Shown: positions 7,564-16,795, counted from the first letter of the stretch. The stretch: 64,000 nucleotides of DNA from an uncultured Collinsella sp. (GCA_902465265.1 CABQMF010000007.1:5531-69530); one strand, 5' to 3'. Notes: a model not told the origin generated them from the sequence alone. Numbers and translations: made by a program.

Positions 7564-9396
7564 ATGGCTCGACTGCACGTAATGGAACGCAGCCACGCTC
7601 AGGCCGTCATGGACGACCTGCACGATGCGCTCGGACGCCGTCTGGCGGTGAGTTCGCTCGCCCCGTGCCCCGTTGAGTTTACGGCGGCGCTCGTCAACCT
7701 GTGCTCCACCCAGAGCTGCGGTAAGTGCACGCCCTGCCGCGTGGGCCTGAGCGCACTGAGCGACCTGCTCGCCGATGTGCTCGAAGGCCGCGCCGACGAG
7801 TCCACGCTCAACCTGATTGAGCGCACGGCCCGCACCATCTACCTTTCGAGCGACTGCGCCATCGGCTACGAAGCTGGCGCCATGGCACTCACGGCCATTC
7901 GTGGCTTCCACGACGATTTTGAGCACCACATTCGCGAGCACTCCTGTGGCTTTGACCGCGAGGCCCGCGTTCCGTGCGTCTCGGGCTGCCCGGCGCACGT
8001 CGACATTCCCGGGTACATTTCGCTTGTCGAGGCCGGCCGCTATGCCGATGCCGTCAAGGTCATCCGCAAGAACAATCCGCTGCCGCTCGTTTGCGGCCTG
8101 GTGTGCGAGCATCCCTGCGAGATGCACTGCCGTCGCGGCATGGTCGACGATCCCATGAACATCCTCGCCCTTAAGCGTTTTGCCGTTGAGCACAGTGACC
8201 TCAACGACCACAAGCCGCATGTAGTGGACAACACCGGTAAGCGCGTCGCCGTGATCGGCGGCGGCCCGGCCGGTCTTTCCTGCGCCTACTACCTGGCCGT
8301 GATGGGCCACAAGGTGAGCATCTTTGAACAGCGCCACCACCTGGGCGGCATGCTGCGCTACGGCATCCCCAGCTATCGTCTGCCGCGCGAGCGCCTGCAG
8401 GCCGAGATTGACTGGATCTTGAGCGCCGGTATCGACGTGGAGCTCGACCACTCCGTGAACGGCGAGGAGCTCGCCCGTCTGCGCGATGAGTTCGATGCCG
8501 TCTACCTGGCCATCGGTGCCCACAGCGATAAGAAGCTTGGCCTTCCGGGCGAAGAGGCTCCCGGCGTGGAGTCGGCCGTCAAGATGCTGCGCGCCATCGG
8601 TGACGACGAACTGCCCGACCTGAGCGGCCAGCGCGTGTGCGTCATCGGCGGCGGCAACGTGGCCATGGACGTGGCGCGCTCTGCCGTGCGCTGCGGTGCC
8701 GAAAAGGTGAGCATCGTCTACCGCCGCCGCATCTGCGATATGACGGCCCAGGACGCCGAGATTGCCGGTGCTCAGGCCGAGGGCTGCGAGGTGCTGGAGC
8801 TCACAGCCCCGCTCGCCATCGATACGGGCGAGGACGGTCGCGTGAGCGGCCTGCGCGTGCAGCCGCAGATTATCGGCGAGCCCCGCCGCGGGCGCCCGGC
8901 CCCGCGTGCCGCCGCCACGCCCGAGCAGGTCATTCCCTGCGAGCGCGTGTTCGTGGCCATTGGTCAGGACATCGACTCCAAGCCGTTTGAGGACGTGGGC
9001 ATCGCCTGCAAGTGGGGTCGCGTCGTCACCGATTCGGACGGCGCCGTGCCCGACTTCGATGGCCTCTTTAGCGGCGGCGACTGCCAGACCGGCCCCGCCA
9101 CCGTCATCCGTGCCATCAACGCCGGCCGCGTTGCTTCGGCAAATATCGACCGCTACCTGGGCTTCGACCACAAGATTAAACTCGATGTGGAGCTGCCGAC
9201 CGTTCAGTTTAAGGGCAAGCATGAGTGCGGCCGCTGCGAGCTGGGCGAGCGCGAGGCCGGCGAGCGCATTCACGATTGGAATCTGGTCGAACAGGGCCTT
9301 ACCGAGGAGGAGGCACGCCAAGAGGCGAGTCGCTGCCTGCGCTGCGACCACTTTGGCTTTGGCGCGTTCCGCGGAGGGAGGAACCTGGAATGGTAG
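7564..9396 (+). CDS. NuoF-tail/GltD-like NAD(P)H oxidoreductase partner of the hydrogenase
   Basis: Iron-sulfur flavoprotein of about 610 residues. Residues 50-120 resemble the C-terminal 4Fe-4S segment of NuoF/HydB (SCGKCTPCRVG near 51). The rest matches glutamate-synthase small subunit (GltD)-type oxidoreductases: cysteine clusters CVSGCPAH and CGLVCEHPCEMHC near 140-190, an FAD site IGGGPAGLSC near 231, an NAD(P) site IGGGNVAMD near 360, and late cysteines in CGRCELG and CLRCDHFG. It probably shuttles electrons between NAD(P)H and the [FeFe]-hydrogenase encoded next; the coding regions overlap at ATGGTAG (9390-9396). The FMN-binding part of NuoF and a NuoE partner are missing, so this is not a standard HydABC set. 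ATG 7564 follows GAGAGGGGAT. Confidence 0.8.
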   Translation: MARLHVMERSHAQAVMDDLHDALGRRLAVSSLAPCPVEFTAALVNLCSTQSCGKCTPCRVGLSALSDLLADVLEGRADESTLNLIERTARTIYLSSDCAIGYEAGAMALTAIRGFHDDFEHHIREHSCGFDREARVPCVSGCPAHVDIPGYISLVEAGRYADAVKVIRKNNPLPLVCGLVCEHPCEMHCRRGMVDDPMNILALKRFAVEHSDLNDHKPHVVDNTGKRVAVIGGGPAGLSCAYYLAVMGHKVSIFEQRHHLGGMLRYGIPSYRLPRERLQAEIDWILSAGIDVELDHSVNGEELARLRDEFDAVYLAIGAHSDKKLGLPGEEAPGVESAVKMLRAIGDDELPDLSGQRVCVIGGGNVAMDVARSAVRCGAEKVSIVYRRRICDMTAQDAEIAGAQAEGCEVLELTAPLAIDTGEDGRVSGLRVQPQIIGEPRRGRPAPRAAATPEQVIPCERVFVAIGQDIDSKPFEDVGIACKWGRVVTDSDGAVPDFDGLFSGGDCQTGPATVIRAINAGRVASANIDRYLGFDHKIKLDVELPTVQFKGKHECGRCELGEREAGERIHDWNLVEQGLTEEEARQEASRCLRCDHFGFGAFRGGRNLEW

Positions 9397-11201
9397 AGCC
9401 CAACAAAACCACCGTCAGCGACAACACCGAAAACGGAGCGCACAACATGGTCAGGCTCATTATCGATAACTGTGAAGTCGTGGTGCCCGAGCACACCACG
9501 ATCCTGGATGCGGCCAAGTCCGCCGGCATTCAGATTCCCACCCTGTGCTACCTGCGCGATCTAAACGAGATCGGCGGCTGCCGCGTGTGCGTGGTCGAGG
9601 TCGAGGGCTGCGACCAGCTGGTTGCCGCCTGCAACAACTACGTGCTCGACGGCATGGTGGTGCACACCAACAGCCCCAAGGCCCGCGAGGCCCGCCGCAC
9701 CAACGTGCAGCTGCTGCTGTCCCAGCACGATTCGCAGTGCACGAGCTGCGTGCGCAGCGGCAACTGCAACCTACAGACCATCGCCAACGACCTGGGCATT
9801 TTCTATCTGCCGTATCAAAGGCATTTGGCGGGCGAGGGCTGGGATTTCGATTTTCCCATCATCCGCGAAAACGACAAGTGCATTAAATGCATGCGCTGCA
9901 TCAAGGTGTGCGAGAGCGTGCAGGGCCTAGGGATTTGGGACCTGACCAACCGCGCCACGCATACCGCTGTGGGTACCCGCGGGCGCGTGCCGATCGGCAA
10001 GACCGATTGCGTCGCGTGCGGCCAGTGCATCACGCATTGCCCGACGGGCGCCCTGCGCGAGCGCGACGATACCGAGACCGTGTTTGACGCGCTCGCTAAT
10101 CCCGACAAGATCGTGCTGGTGCAGATCGCGCCTGCCGTGCGCAGCGCCTGGGGCGAGGAGCTCGGCATTCCGCGCGAGGAGGCTACCGTCGAGCGCTTGG
10201 CCTGCGCACTGCGCCGCGTTGGCTTTGAGTACGTGTTCGACACCGATTTCTCGGCCGACCTTACCATTATGGAGGAAGGCTCCGAGCTGCTCGAGCGCCT
10301 GGGTAAGGCCGCCAAGGGCGAGGGCGACAGCCGCAGCTGGCCCATGTTTACGAGCTGCTGCCCGGGTTGGGTGCGCTTTGTGAAGGCGCGCTATCCGGAG
10401 TTTGTCGACAGCCTGTCCACGTCCAAGTCGCCACAGCAGATGTTCGGCGCTATTGCCAAGACCTACTACGCCAAGGTGCTGGGCGTGGAGCCCGAGCGCC
10501 TGTTCGTGGTGTCCGTTATGCCGTGTACGGCCAAGAAGGCTGAGTGCGCGCTGCCGAGCATGGTGGGCGAGGACGGCACGCCCGATGTGGACGTTGCGCT
10601 GACGGTGCGCGAGATGGTGCGCATGATCCGTGCGAGCCACGTGGGCGTTGACACGCTGGTCGAGGAGCCGCTCGACACGCCGCTGGGCTTTGGCACGGGC
10701 GCGGGTGTGATCTTTGGCGCCACGGGCGGCGTGATGGAGGCTGCTGTGCGCTCGGCCTATTACCTGGTGACGGGCAAGAACCCCGATGCGGATTTCTTTA
10801 CCGACGTGCGTGGCCTGGATGGCTGGAAGGAAGCCGTCGCCGATATCGATGGCACCAAGGTGCGCGTCGCCGTGGCGCACGGGCTGGGCAACGCCGCCCG
10901 CCTGCTCGACGCGATTCGCGACGGCCGTGTGAGCTATGACTTCGTTGAGGTTATGGCATGCCCGGGCGGCTGCGTCGGTGGCGGCGGTCAGCCCATCCAC
11001 GACGGCTGCGAGCTGGCGGCCGAGCGCGGCCAGGTGCTGTGGGGCCTGGATGCCGCCGCGGACATTCGCTTCTCGCACGAGAATCCCGATGTCCAGGCGT
11101 GCTACAGCGAGTTTTTGGGCGCGCCGCTCTCGCCGCTGGCCGAGGAGCTGCTGCATACCGACCATCACGCCTGGTCGATGCCCAACGAGGGGACGTGCTA
11201 G
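9390..11201 (+). CDS. hydA: Group A [FeFe]-hydrogenase
   Basis: Catalyses reversible H2 formation; about 603 residues, cytoplasmic. Order of cofactors: plant-type 2Fe-2S domain with cysteines in LCYLRDLNEIGGCRVC, a His/Cys 4Fe-4S site in HDSQCTSCVRSGNC, two 4Fe-4S motifs (CIKCMRCIKVC and CVACGQCITHC), then the H-cluster signatures TSCCPGW near 320, MPCTAKK near 376 and ACPGGCVGGGGQP near 522. All H-cluster cysteines are present. ATG 9390 overlaps the previous stop and has GGAGG upstream; an internal ATG at 9447 (MVRLIIDN) also has a fair ribosome site and would trim 19 non-conserved residues. The maturases HydEFG are not in the window. The overlap indicates coupled synthesis with the flavoprotein. 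Confidence 0.95.
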   Translation: MVEPNKTTVSDNTENGAHNMVRLIIDNCEVVVPEHTTILDAAKSAGIQIPTLCYLRDLNEIGGCRVCVVEVEGCDQLVAACNNYVLDGMVVHTNSPKAREARRTNVQLLLSQHDSQCTSCVRSGNCNLQTIANDLGIFYLPYQRHLAGEGWDFDFPIIRENDKCIKCMRCIKVCESVQGLGIWDLTNRATHTAVGTRGRVPIGKTDCVACGQCITHCPTGALRERDDTETVFDALANPDKIVLVQIAPAVRSAWGEELGIPREEATVERLACALRRVGFEYVFDTDFSADLTIMEEGSELLERLGKAAKGEGDSRSWPMFTSCCPGWVRFVKARYPEFVDSLSTSKSPQQMFGAIAKTYYAKVLGVEPERLFVVSVMPCTAKKAECALPSMVGEDGTPDVDVALTVREMVRMIRASHVGVDTLVEEPLDTPLGFGTGAGVIFGATGGVMEAAVRSAYYLVTGKNPDADFFTDVRGLDGWKEAVADIDGTKVRVAVAHGLGNAARLLDAIRDGRVSYDFVEVMACPGGCVGGGGQPIHDGCELAAERGQVLWGLDAAADIRFSHENPDVQACYSEFLGAPLSPLAEELLHTDHHAWSMPNEGTC

Positions 11202-11203
11202 CG

Positions 11204-12259
11204 ATGCGCGCGTTTGATTTTGAGATGTCGCGCCGGGGGTTTGCCTCGGCGCTCGCCGCGGGCGCGCTGTCGCTTGCGCTGGCTGGCTGTGGCGGCGGGG
11301 CTGCCGGGGCTGGGTCTGCTGCGGGCTCGGCTGCCACGGACGGCGCCGGTGCCGCTGCCGAGCCGGTTGAGGTGCACGTCGCCTCGCTCAAGGGTCCGAC
11401 GTCAATCGGTCTGGTGCAGTTTATGGACCGGGCGGCCGACGGTGCCACGGACAACGAGTTCGACTTTGCGATCAACACCGCCGCCGACGAGATTGTGCCC
11501 AAGGTCATTCAGGGCGATGTCGATATCGCCCTAGTGCCCGCCAACGTGGCGAGCGTACTCTACAACAAGACCGAGGGCGCGGTGCAGGTCATCGACATCA
11601 ACACGCTGGGTGTGCTGAACGTTGTGACGGGCGACGCAAGTGTGGCCTCGTTTGGCGATCTGGCGGGCCATACCGTCTATATGACGGGCAAGGGCACCAC
11701 GCCGGAGTACGTCATGAACTACCTGCTGGACCGCGCGGGCCTGACCGGCCAGGTGGCGCTTGAGTTTAAGAGCGAGCCCACCGAGGTGCTGTCGGCGCTG
11801 CTTGCCGATCCGTCTGCCGTGGGCGTGCTGCCCGAGCCGTTCAAGACCGCTGCCATCGCCAAGAGCGAAGGCAAGCTGTCGGCTCCGGTAAGTCTGACCG
11901 ATGTGTGGGATGAGCTGGCGGGCGACACGGGTTCGCGCCTGCTGACGGGCGTGACCGTGGTGCGCCGCGCCTTTGCCGAGGAGCATCCCGATGCCGTGGC
12001 GGAATTCTTGCGCTGCCATGAGGCGAGCGTGAAGGCCGTCAATGCGGCGCCGGCGGACTGGGCGCAGGCCGTGGTCGATGCGGGTGTCGTCGATAACGCC
12101 GCGATTGCCGAAAAGGCGATTCCCGGGTGCATGCTTGTATGCCAGACGGGGAAAGATATGAAGGCGGCGCTCGGTGGGTACCTGCAGGTGCTGGCCGATG
12201 CGGATGCGAGCGCCGTGGGCGGCAAGCTCCCGGCTGATGATTTCTACTACATGGAGTAG
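11204..12259 (+). CDS. Tat-exported ABC transporter substrate-binding lipoprotein
   Basis: Solute-binding protein of about 351 residues of the NMT1/TauA/SsuA-like type. The N-terminus has a twin-arginine motif (SRRGFA) followed by a lipobox LAGC with Cys29, so it is predicted to be exported folded and lipid-anchored. Features of the family include the opening VHVASLKGPTSIGLVQFM and the later LLADPSAVGVLPEPFK. It begins 2 nt after the hydrogenase stop and is followed after 3 nt by a fused permease-ATPase. The substrate is not evident; relatives bind nitrogen- or sulfur-containing organics, but a ligand connected with hydrogenase function is possible given the operon. Confidence 0.82.
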   Translation: MRAFDFEMSRRGFASALAAGALSLALAGCGGGAAGAGSAAGSAATDGAGAAAEPVEVHVASLKGPTSIGLVQFMDRAADGATDNEFDFAINTAADEIVPKVIQGDVDIALVPANVASVLYNKTEGAVQVIDINTLGVLNVVTGDASVASFGDLAGHTVYMTGKGTTPEYVMNYLLDRAGLTGQVALEFKSEPTEVLSALLADPSAVGVLPEPFKTAAIAKSEGKLSAPVSLTDVWDELAGDTGSRLLTGVTVVRRAFAEEHPDAVAEFLRCHEASVKAVNAAPADWAQAVVDAGVVDNAAIAEKAIPGCMLVCQTGKDMKAALGGYLQVLADADASAVGGKLPADDFYYME

Positions 12260-12262
12260 CCC

Positions 12263-13639
12263 GTGCGTGTGTTTGCTCGACAAATGACAGAGCGTATGAA
12301 GGCGGTGGTGGCAGGTGGTGCCGTCGCCGCCTTTTGGCTTGCCGTGTGGGTGCTGGTGGCGGGTCTCGTGGCGCAGCCGTTGATTTTGCCGGGACCGAGC
12401 GCTGTTGTGGTGGCGTTGCTGCGGCTGCTGTGCGATGCCGGCACGTGGGCGATTCTGGCGGGCTCGGGTGCGCGGATTCTAGGCGGTTTGGCGCTTGCTG
12501 CGGTGTGCGGTGGTTTGCTGGCCGGAATTTCGTCGCGCTCGCGGGCGTTTGCGCGCTTGGTGGCGCCGGCGCTTTCATTTGTAAAGGCGACGCCGGTTGC
12601 CTGCGTGGTGGTCCTGCTGCTCATTTGGCTGGGGTCGGCGCGCGTGAGCATCGCCGCGGTCTTTTTGATGGCGCTGCCGGGCGTGTATTTTTCGCTGGCC
12701 GAGGGTTTGACGCAGGTTGATCAGCCGCTGGAGCAGATGTTTCGTCTGCATGGCGTGCGGGGTTGGCGTCTGTTTTGCGCCCATACCTGGCGCGAGGTCC
12801 TGCCGTTTGTGCTTTCGTGTGCGCGTGCCGTGATCGGCATGAGCTGGAAGGCCGGCGTGGCGGCGGAACTCATCGGCATGGCGACGGGCACCGTGGGCGA
12901 ACGCATCTATCAGGCGAAGCTTTTGATCGAGACGGCTGATCTGCTGGCGTGGACCGTGCTGGTCGTTGCCGTCTCGTGGGCGTGTGAGCGCGTGCTGGTG
13001 TGGCTGCTGCGGGTTTCGGGTTCCGTGGCATGGCGTGTGGCCGTGCGGGCGCATGGGCGCGGCGCTCGCGGGCGTGCGGGGGCTGCGAGCGATGGCGCTG
13101 CAGCGGAGCTTGCGCTTGCCGTGGGCGATCGCGCGCCCTGGGCACCGGCGCTGGATGGTCTGGTGCTCAACGTGCCCGCGGGTGGGCGTATCTGTGTGAT
13201 GGGCGCTTCGGGCGCGGGCAAGTCGACGCTGCTCGCCCTGGCGGCGGGGGAGTGCGCGCCGTGCTCGATGGTGTTTCAGGATGCGCGCCTGGTAGAGGGC
13301 GCCTCGGCTTTGGATAACGTGCTGGTGTGTGCCGATGCGCGCGTGGATGCTTCGAGCGCTACGGCCTTGCTGCGCCGGTTGGTGCCGGGAATTGACGTGC
13401 ATGTTCGCGTGGCCGAGCTTTCGGGCGGGCAGCGCCGTCGTGTCGAGATCGCCCGCGCCCTGCTGTGTGGCGGCTGCGCCGTCATTCTTGATGAGCCCTT
13501 TACCGGCCTGGACGCTTCCGCGCGCGATGCGACGGCCGAGGCTGTGCTCGACCTGCTCGACGGCCGCATGCTCTTGCTTGCCACGCATGACGTCACCGAT
13601 GCTCAGGTGCTCGATATCTCGGATGTCATTGCGCTTTAG
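12263..13639 (+). CDS. Fused ABC permease-ATPase (SsuC/SsuB-like)
   Basis: Single polypeptide of about 458 residues joining two parts that are normally separate subunits. Residues 1-260 form a SsuC/TauC-like permease with about six hydrophobic segments and an EAA-like loop. Residues 285-458 are a short ATPase: Walker A GASGAGKST near 313, Q-loop VFQDARLV near 336, signature LSGGQRRR near 385, Walker B VILDEPF near 408 and switch ATHD near 440. The ATPase part is clearly shorter than the usual 230-250 residues. GTG 12263 has GGAG 8 nt upstream. A continuous frame and intact motifs argue against a sequencing artefact. It is the last gene of the hydrogenase operon and the partner of the preceding lipoprotein. 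Confidence 0.85.
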   Translation: MRVFARQMTERMKAVVAGGAVAAFWLAVWVLVAGLVAQPLILPGPSAVVVALLRLLCDAGTWAILAGSGARILGGLALAAVCGGLLAGISSRSRAFARLVAPALSFVKATPVACVVVLLLIWLGSARVSIAAVFLMALPGVYFSLAEGLTQVDQPLEQMFRLHGVRGWRLFCAHTWREVLPFVLSCARAVIGMSWKAGVAAELIGMATGTVGERIYQAKLLIETADLLAWTVLVVAVSWACERVLVWLLRVSGSVAWRVAVRAHGRGARGRAGAASDGAAAELALAVGDRAPWAPALDGLVLNVPAGGRICVMGASGAGKSTLLALAAGECAPCSMVFQDARLVEGASALDNVLVCADARVDASSATALLRRLVPGIDVHVRVAELSGGQRRRVEIARALLCGGCAVILDEPFTGLDASARDATAEAVLDLLDGRMLLLATHDVTDAQVLDISDVIAL

Positions 13640-13671
13640 AAGCCATCACAAGTTCTAGCTCGACAACAAAA

Positions 13672-13702
13672 TGATCCGTTTTCCTCCGCCCCCAAGGGAT
13701 CA
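13672..13702. repeat. Core-hairpin repeat, TGATCC-armed unit
   Basis: A 31-nt unit starting TGATCC and ending GGATCA around the core CCTCCGCCCCCAAG (reverse complement of the GGGGACGGAGG type, one base different). It is one of about nine related units in the window; see findings. Confidence 0.7.
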
Positions 13703-13754
13703 GCGTTTTGCCAGTTTGTGGTAGAACTAGGGAACGGTTCTTGAGGAGGCTGGC

Positions 13755-14666
13755 ATGCTCAACGCGTTGGTGTGGACACTTGCTTGTTTAGGCGTTGTCG
13801 CGGCAGATATTGCCTTGAGCGTGGTTTTGTTTTCCGCTTTGGGTGTCGCGTCGGTGTTCATGGGCTTTTCGATTGATGGCCTCGATATTCAATTGCTTCA
13901 GGCTGCCGCGCAGATGGCGTCGTTTTTGATGGCGCTGCTGTGGTGGCGTTATCTGTGGCCGCGCTCGTTTATGGCGCGCTGGCAGGGCGAGCGCCCGCTT
14001 GGCGGGGGAGCAGGCAAGGCACGGAGGCGCATCGCCTGCGTTATCGTGATCGGCCTGGCCCTGCAGGTGGTCGTTGGCTACGTGACCGACGCTGTGCTGT
14101 CGCTGTTGCCCGAGGCGGCGGCCGATTACAGCGAGCTTGTCGAGGAGACGGGCATGGGTGACACGAGCTATCTGGCCGTCCTGACCACGGTGCTCGGCGC
14201 TCCGTTTTGCGAGGAGCTGCTGGTGCGCGGTATCATTTTTGAGTTTTCGCTCCGAGCATTTAACCCGCAGTGCCGTCCGCTCTGGAAGCGCCGGCGTCGC
14301 GCGCGGGCGCAGGACGGCGCCATGGTGCCCTGGGCGGCCCCAAGCACGTGGGGTATCGCCGCGGCGATTGTGCTGCAGGCGGCAATCTTCGGTTTTATGC
14401 ACATGAACTGGGTGCAGGGTTGCTACGCCGGCGCCGCCGGCCTCATCTTTGGTTGGGTGCTCGTGACGACCGGAAAGCTCCGCTACACGATCCTGCTGCA
14501 CTTTGCCTTTAATGCCGGGTCGTATCTCATGACGTTGCTCTGGTTTGTGAACACGCCGTTCGACGTGGCAATTACGGTCGCTATCGCCGGCGTCATCCTC
14601 GTTGAGGCAATGCGCTCGCTGCGTCACGCGTGTGGGATGGACGCAGCGAGCGCACCGCTGCCCTAG
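13755..14666 (+). CDS. CPBP-family intramembrane metalloprotease
   Basis: Membrane protein of about 303 residues of the CAAX-protease/bacteriocin-processing family (ABI/CPBP). The catalytic motifs are visible: EELLVRG (EExxxR) near 152, FGFMHMNW (FxxxH) near 212 and HFAFNAG (HxxxN) near 249, within several hydrophobic segments. GAGGAGG lies 7 nt before ATG 13755. Substrates of most bacterial members are unknown; no bacteriocin gene is nearby. The gene ends tail-to-tail with ygiQ, sharing the tetranucleotide CTAG. Confidence 0.88.
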   Translation: MLNALVWTLACLGVVAADIALSVVLFSALGVASVFMGFSIDGLDIQLLQAAAQMASFLMALLWWRYLWPRSFMARWQGERPLGGGAGKARRRIACVIVIGLALQVVVGYVTDAVLSLLPEAAADYSELVEETGMGDTSYLAVLTTVLGAPFCEELLVRGIIFEFSLRAFNPQCRPLWKRRRRARAQDGAMVPWAAPSTWGIAAAIVLQAAIFGFMHMNWVQGCYAGAAGLIFGWVLVTTGKLRYTILLHFAFNAGSYLMTLLWFVNTPFDVAITVAIAGVILVEAMRSLRHACGMDAASAPLP

Positions 14667-16795
14667 TTGCGACGCCCGCCTCCGTTGGCGCCCTGCCGTC
14701 CCTGGGCCGCGCGATTGCGACCGGCAGTGTTCTGTGCGCGCGACATGCCGCCGTGCCCCTTGCTGCCTTTGGGTCCCTTGCCGGCGCCGCCATGCGGTTT
14801 GCCGCCCTTCTTGCCGGTGCCATGCCCGCCGCCGGCAGACGTCTCGCCCGGGCGCGGCGGCACGGGACGAATCAGGCAATGCTTGGTGTAGCCGATCAGA
14901 TCGCGGCGTCCGGCCTTCTCCAGCGCCTCGCGCACGAGCTTGTAGTTCTCGGGTTTGCGATACTGAATCAGCGCGCGCTGCATGGCCTTCTCGTGCGGGT
15001 CGCGCGCCACATAGATCGGCTCCATGGTGCGCGGATCCACGCCGGTGTAGTACATGCACGTCGACATGGTGGACGGGGTGGGGTAGAAGTCCTGCACCTG
15101 CTCGGGCATGTAGCCCATGTCGCGCACGGCCTCGGCAAGGTCCACCGCTTCCTTCATCGTCGAGCCGGGATGGCTCGAGATCAGATACGGCACTACGTAC
15201 TGTTTAAGTCCGTATTCGCGGTTCAAGCGCTCAAATTTGCGGCAGAACGCGTCGTAGACGGCACGGCTCGGTTTGCCCATTACGGAGAGCACCGCATCGC
15301 TCACGTGCTCGGGCGCCACGCGCAGCTGACCGGAGACATGGTGTTCCAGCAGCTCGCGTAAAAACTCGTCCGAGGCATCGGCCATGGTGTAGTCAAAACG
15401 GATGCCGCTGCGGACAAAGACCTTCTTGACGCCCGGCAGCTGGCGCAGGTCGCGCAGCAACTGCGTGTAGCCGCTCTCGTCGACCACCATGTTCTTGCAC
15501 ACGCTCGGCCACAGGCAGCGCTTGTTCTTGCACACGCCGTGCTTGAGCTGCTTGTCGCAGGCCGGGCGGCTAAAGTTGGCCGTCGGTCCGCCCACGTCGT
15601 TGATGTAGCCCTTAAACTCGGGATCGCGCGTGAGCAGCTCGGCCTCGCGCATGATCGAGTCGTGGCTGCGCATCTGCAGCACGCGACCCTGGTGGAAGGT
15701 GAGCGCGCAAAACGAGCACTCACCAAAGCACCCGCGGTTGGAGCTAATGGAAAACTTGATCTCGGCAAAGGCCGGCACGCCGCCCGCTGCATCGTAATCG
15801 GGGTGCCAATCGCGTGCGTAGGGGAGTTCGGCCACCTCGTCCATCTCGTCGGTGGTGAGCGTCGCCGACGGCGGGTTCTGCACCACATAGACGCTGTTGG
15901 GGTAGGGCTCTACCAGGCGATGCCCGGTGATGGGGTCCATATTCTGCTGCTGCACGTTAAAACTGCGCGCGTAGTTGAGCTTGTCGGCGGCAAGGTCGTC
16001 CCAGCTGGGCAGCAGGTCGTAGTCGTAGACCTCGTCGAGCGAGCTGGTGCGGTAGACGGTGCCGTTGATATAGGTAATCTGATCGACGGACAGTCCCGCG
16101 TCGAGCGCATCGGCGATCTCGACGATTGCGTGCTCGCCCATGCCGTAGATGAGGATGTCGGCGCCCGAGTCGAGCAGCACCGAGCGCTTGAGTTTGTCCT
16201 GCCAGTAGTCGTAGTGGGCCAGGCGACGCAGGCTCGCCTCGATGCCACCGATAATGATGGGGGCGTCCTTGAACGTCTGGCGGATGAGGTTGCCGTAGAC
16301 CGTGACGGCACGGTTGGGACGGCGCCCCTCCTCGCCACCGGGGGTATAGGCGTCGGTGTGGCGGCGGTGCTTGGTCACCGAATAGTGGTTGACCATGGAG
16401 TCCATGTTGCCGGCGCTGACCAAAAAGCCCAGGCGCGGCTCGCCGAGCACCGTGATGCTGGCGGGGTCGGTCCAGTCGGGCTGGCAGATGATGCCCACCT
16501 TGTAGCCGTGCGCGTCGAGTACGCGGCTGACGATGGCCATGCCAAAGCTGGGGTGGTCCACGTAGGCGTCGCCGCAGATGTAGACGAAGTCGCACTGGTC
16601 CCAGCCGCGCGCGTCCATATCGGCGCGGCTGACGGGGAGGAACTTGTCGCGGCCCGGGCGCCAGGGACGGGCGGGCTCTGCCGGGGTATGAGTGGCGTGG
16701 CCGCCCTGGGCCTTACCGCCGCGCTTTTGCTGCTGGCCCTGTTTGCCCTGCTGACTGCGCTGGTTGTTCTGAGCGTGCTGAGGCTTTTTTGCCAC
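14663..16795 (-). CDS. YgiQ-family radical SAM protein
   Basis: Radical SAM protein of about 710 residues (UPF0313/YgiQ). The SAM-binding cluster motif RGCFGECSFC is present near residue 353 and is followed by ALTFHQGR, both characteristic of this family. GGIEASLRR and the C-terminal YTGVDPRTMEPIYVAR-like region also fit. The physiological reaction is not established for the family. The start is a GTG at 16795 reading VAKKPQ, preceded by GGGAGGG; upstream in-frame codons would overlap the 16833-16867 hairpin. Both ends are low-complexity: Gln/Lys-rich at the N-terminus, Gly/Lys/Arg-rich at the C-terminus. Its stop overlaps that of the convergent CPBP gene. Confidence 0.88.
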   Translation of the reverse strand: MAKKPQHAQNNQRSQQGKQGQQQKRGGKAQGGHATHTPAEPARPWRPGRDKFLPVSRADMDARGWDQCDFVYICGDAYVDHPSFGMAIVSRVLDAHGYKVGIICQPDWTDPASITVLGEPRLGFLVSAGNMDSMVNHYSVTKHRRHTDAYTPGGEEGRRPNRAVTVYGNLIRQTFKDAPIIIGGIEASLRRLAHYDYWQDKLKRSVLLDSGADILIYGMGEHAIVEIADALDAGLSVDQITYINGTVYRTSSLDEVYDYDLLPSWDDLAADKLNYARSFNVQQQNMDPITGHRLVEPYPNSVYVVQNPPSATLTTDEMDEVAELPYARDWHPDYDAAGGVPAFAEIKFSISSNRGCFGECSFCALTFHQGRVLQMRSHDSIMREAELLTRDPEFKGYINDVGGPTANFSRPACDKQLKHGVCKNKRCLWPSVCKNMVVDESGYTQLLRDLRQLPGVKKVFVRSGIRFDYTMADASDEFLRELLEHHVSGQLRVAPEHVSDAVLSVMGKPSRAVYDAFCRKFERLNREYGLKQYVVPYLISSHPGSTMKEAVDLAEAVRDMGYMPEQVQDFYPTPSTMSTCMYYTGVDPRTMEPIYVARDPHEKAMQRALIQYRKPENYKLVREALEKAGRRDLIGYTKHCLIRPVPPRPGETSAGGGHGTGKKGGKPHGGAGKGPKGSKGHGGMSRAQNTAGRNRAAQGRQGANGGGRRN

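Noticed and set aside
9225..9389. Extended start of the hydrogenase gene inside the preceding gene
   Set aside because: Extra residues are an out-of-frame translation of the preceding gene; ATG 9390 has a good ribosome site and the expected domain start.
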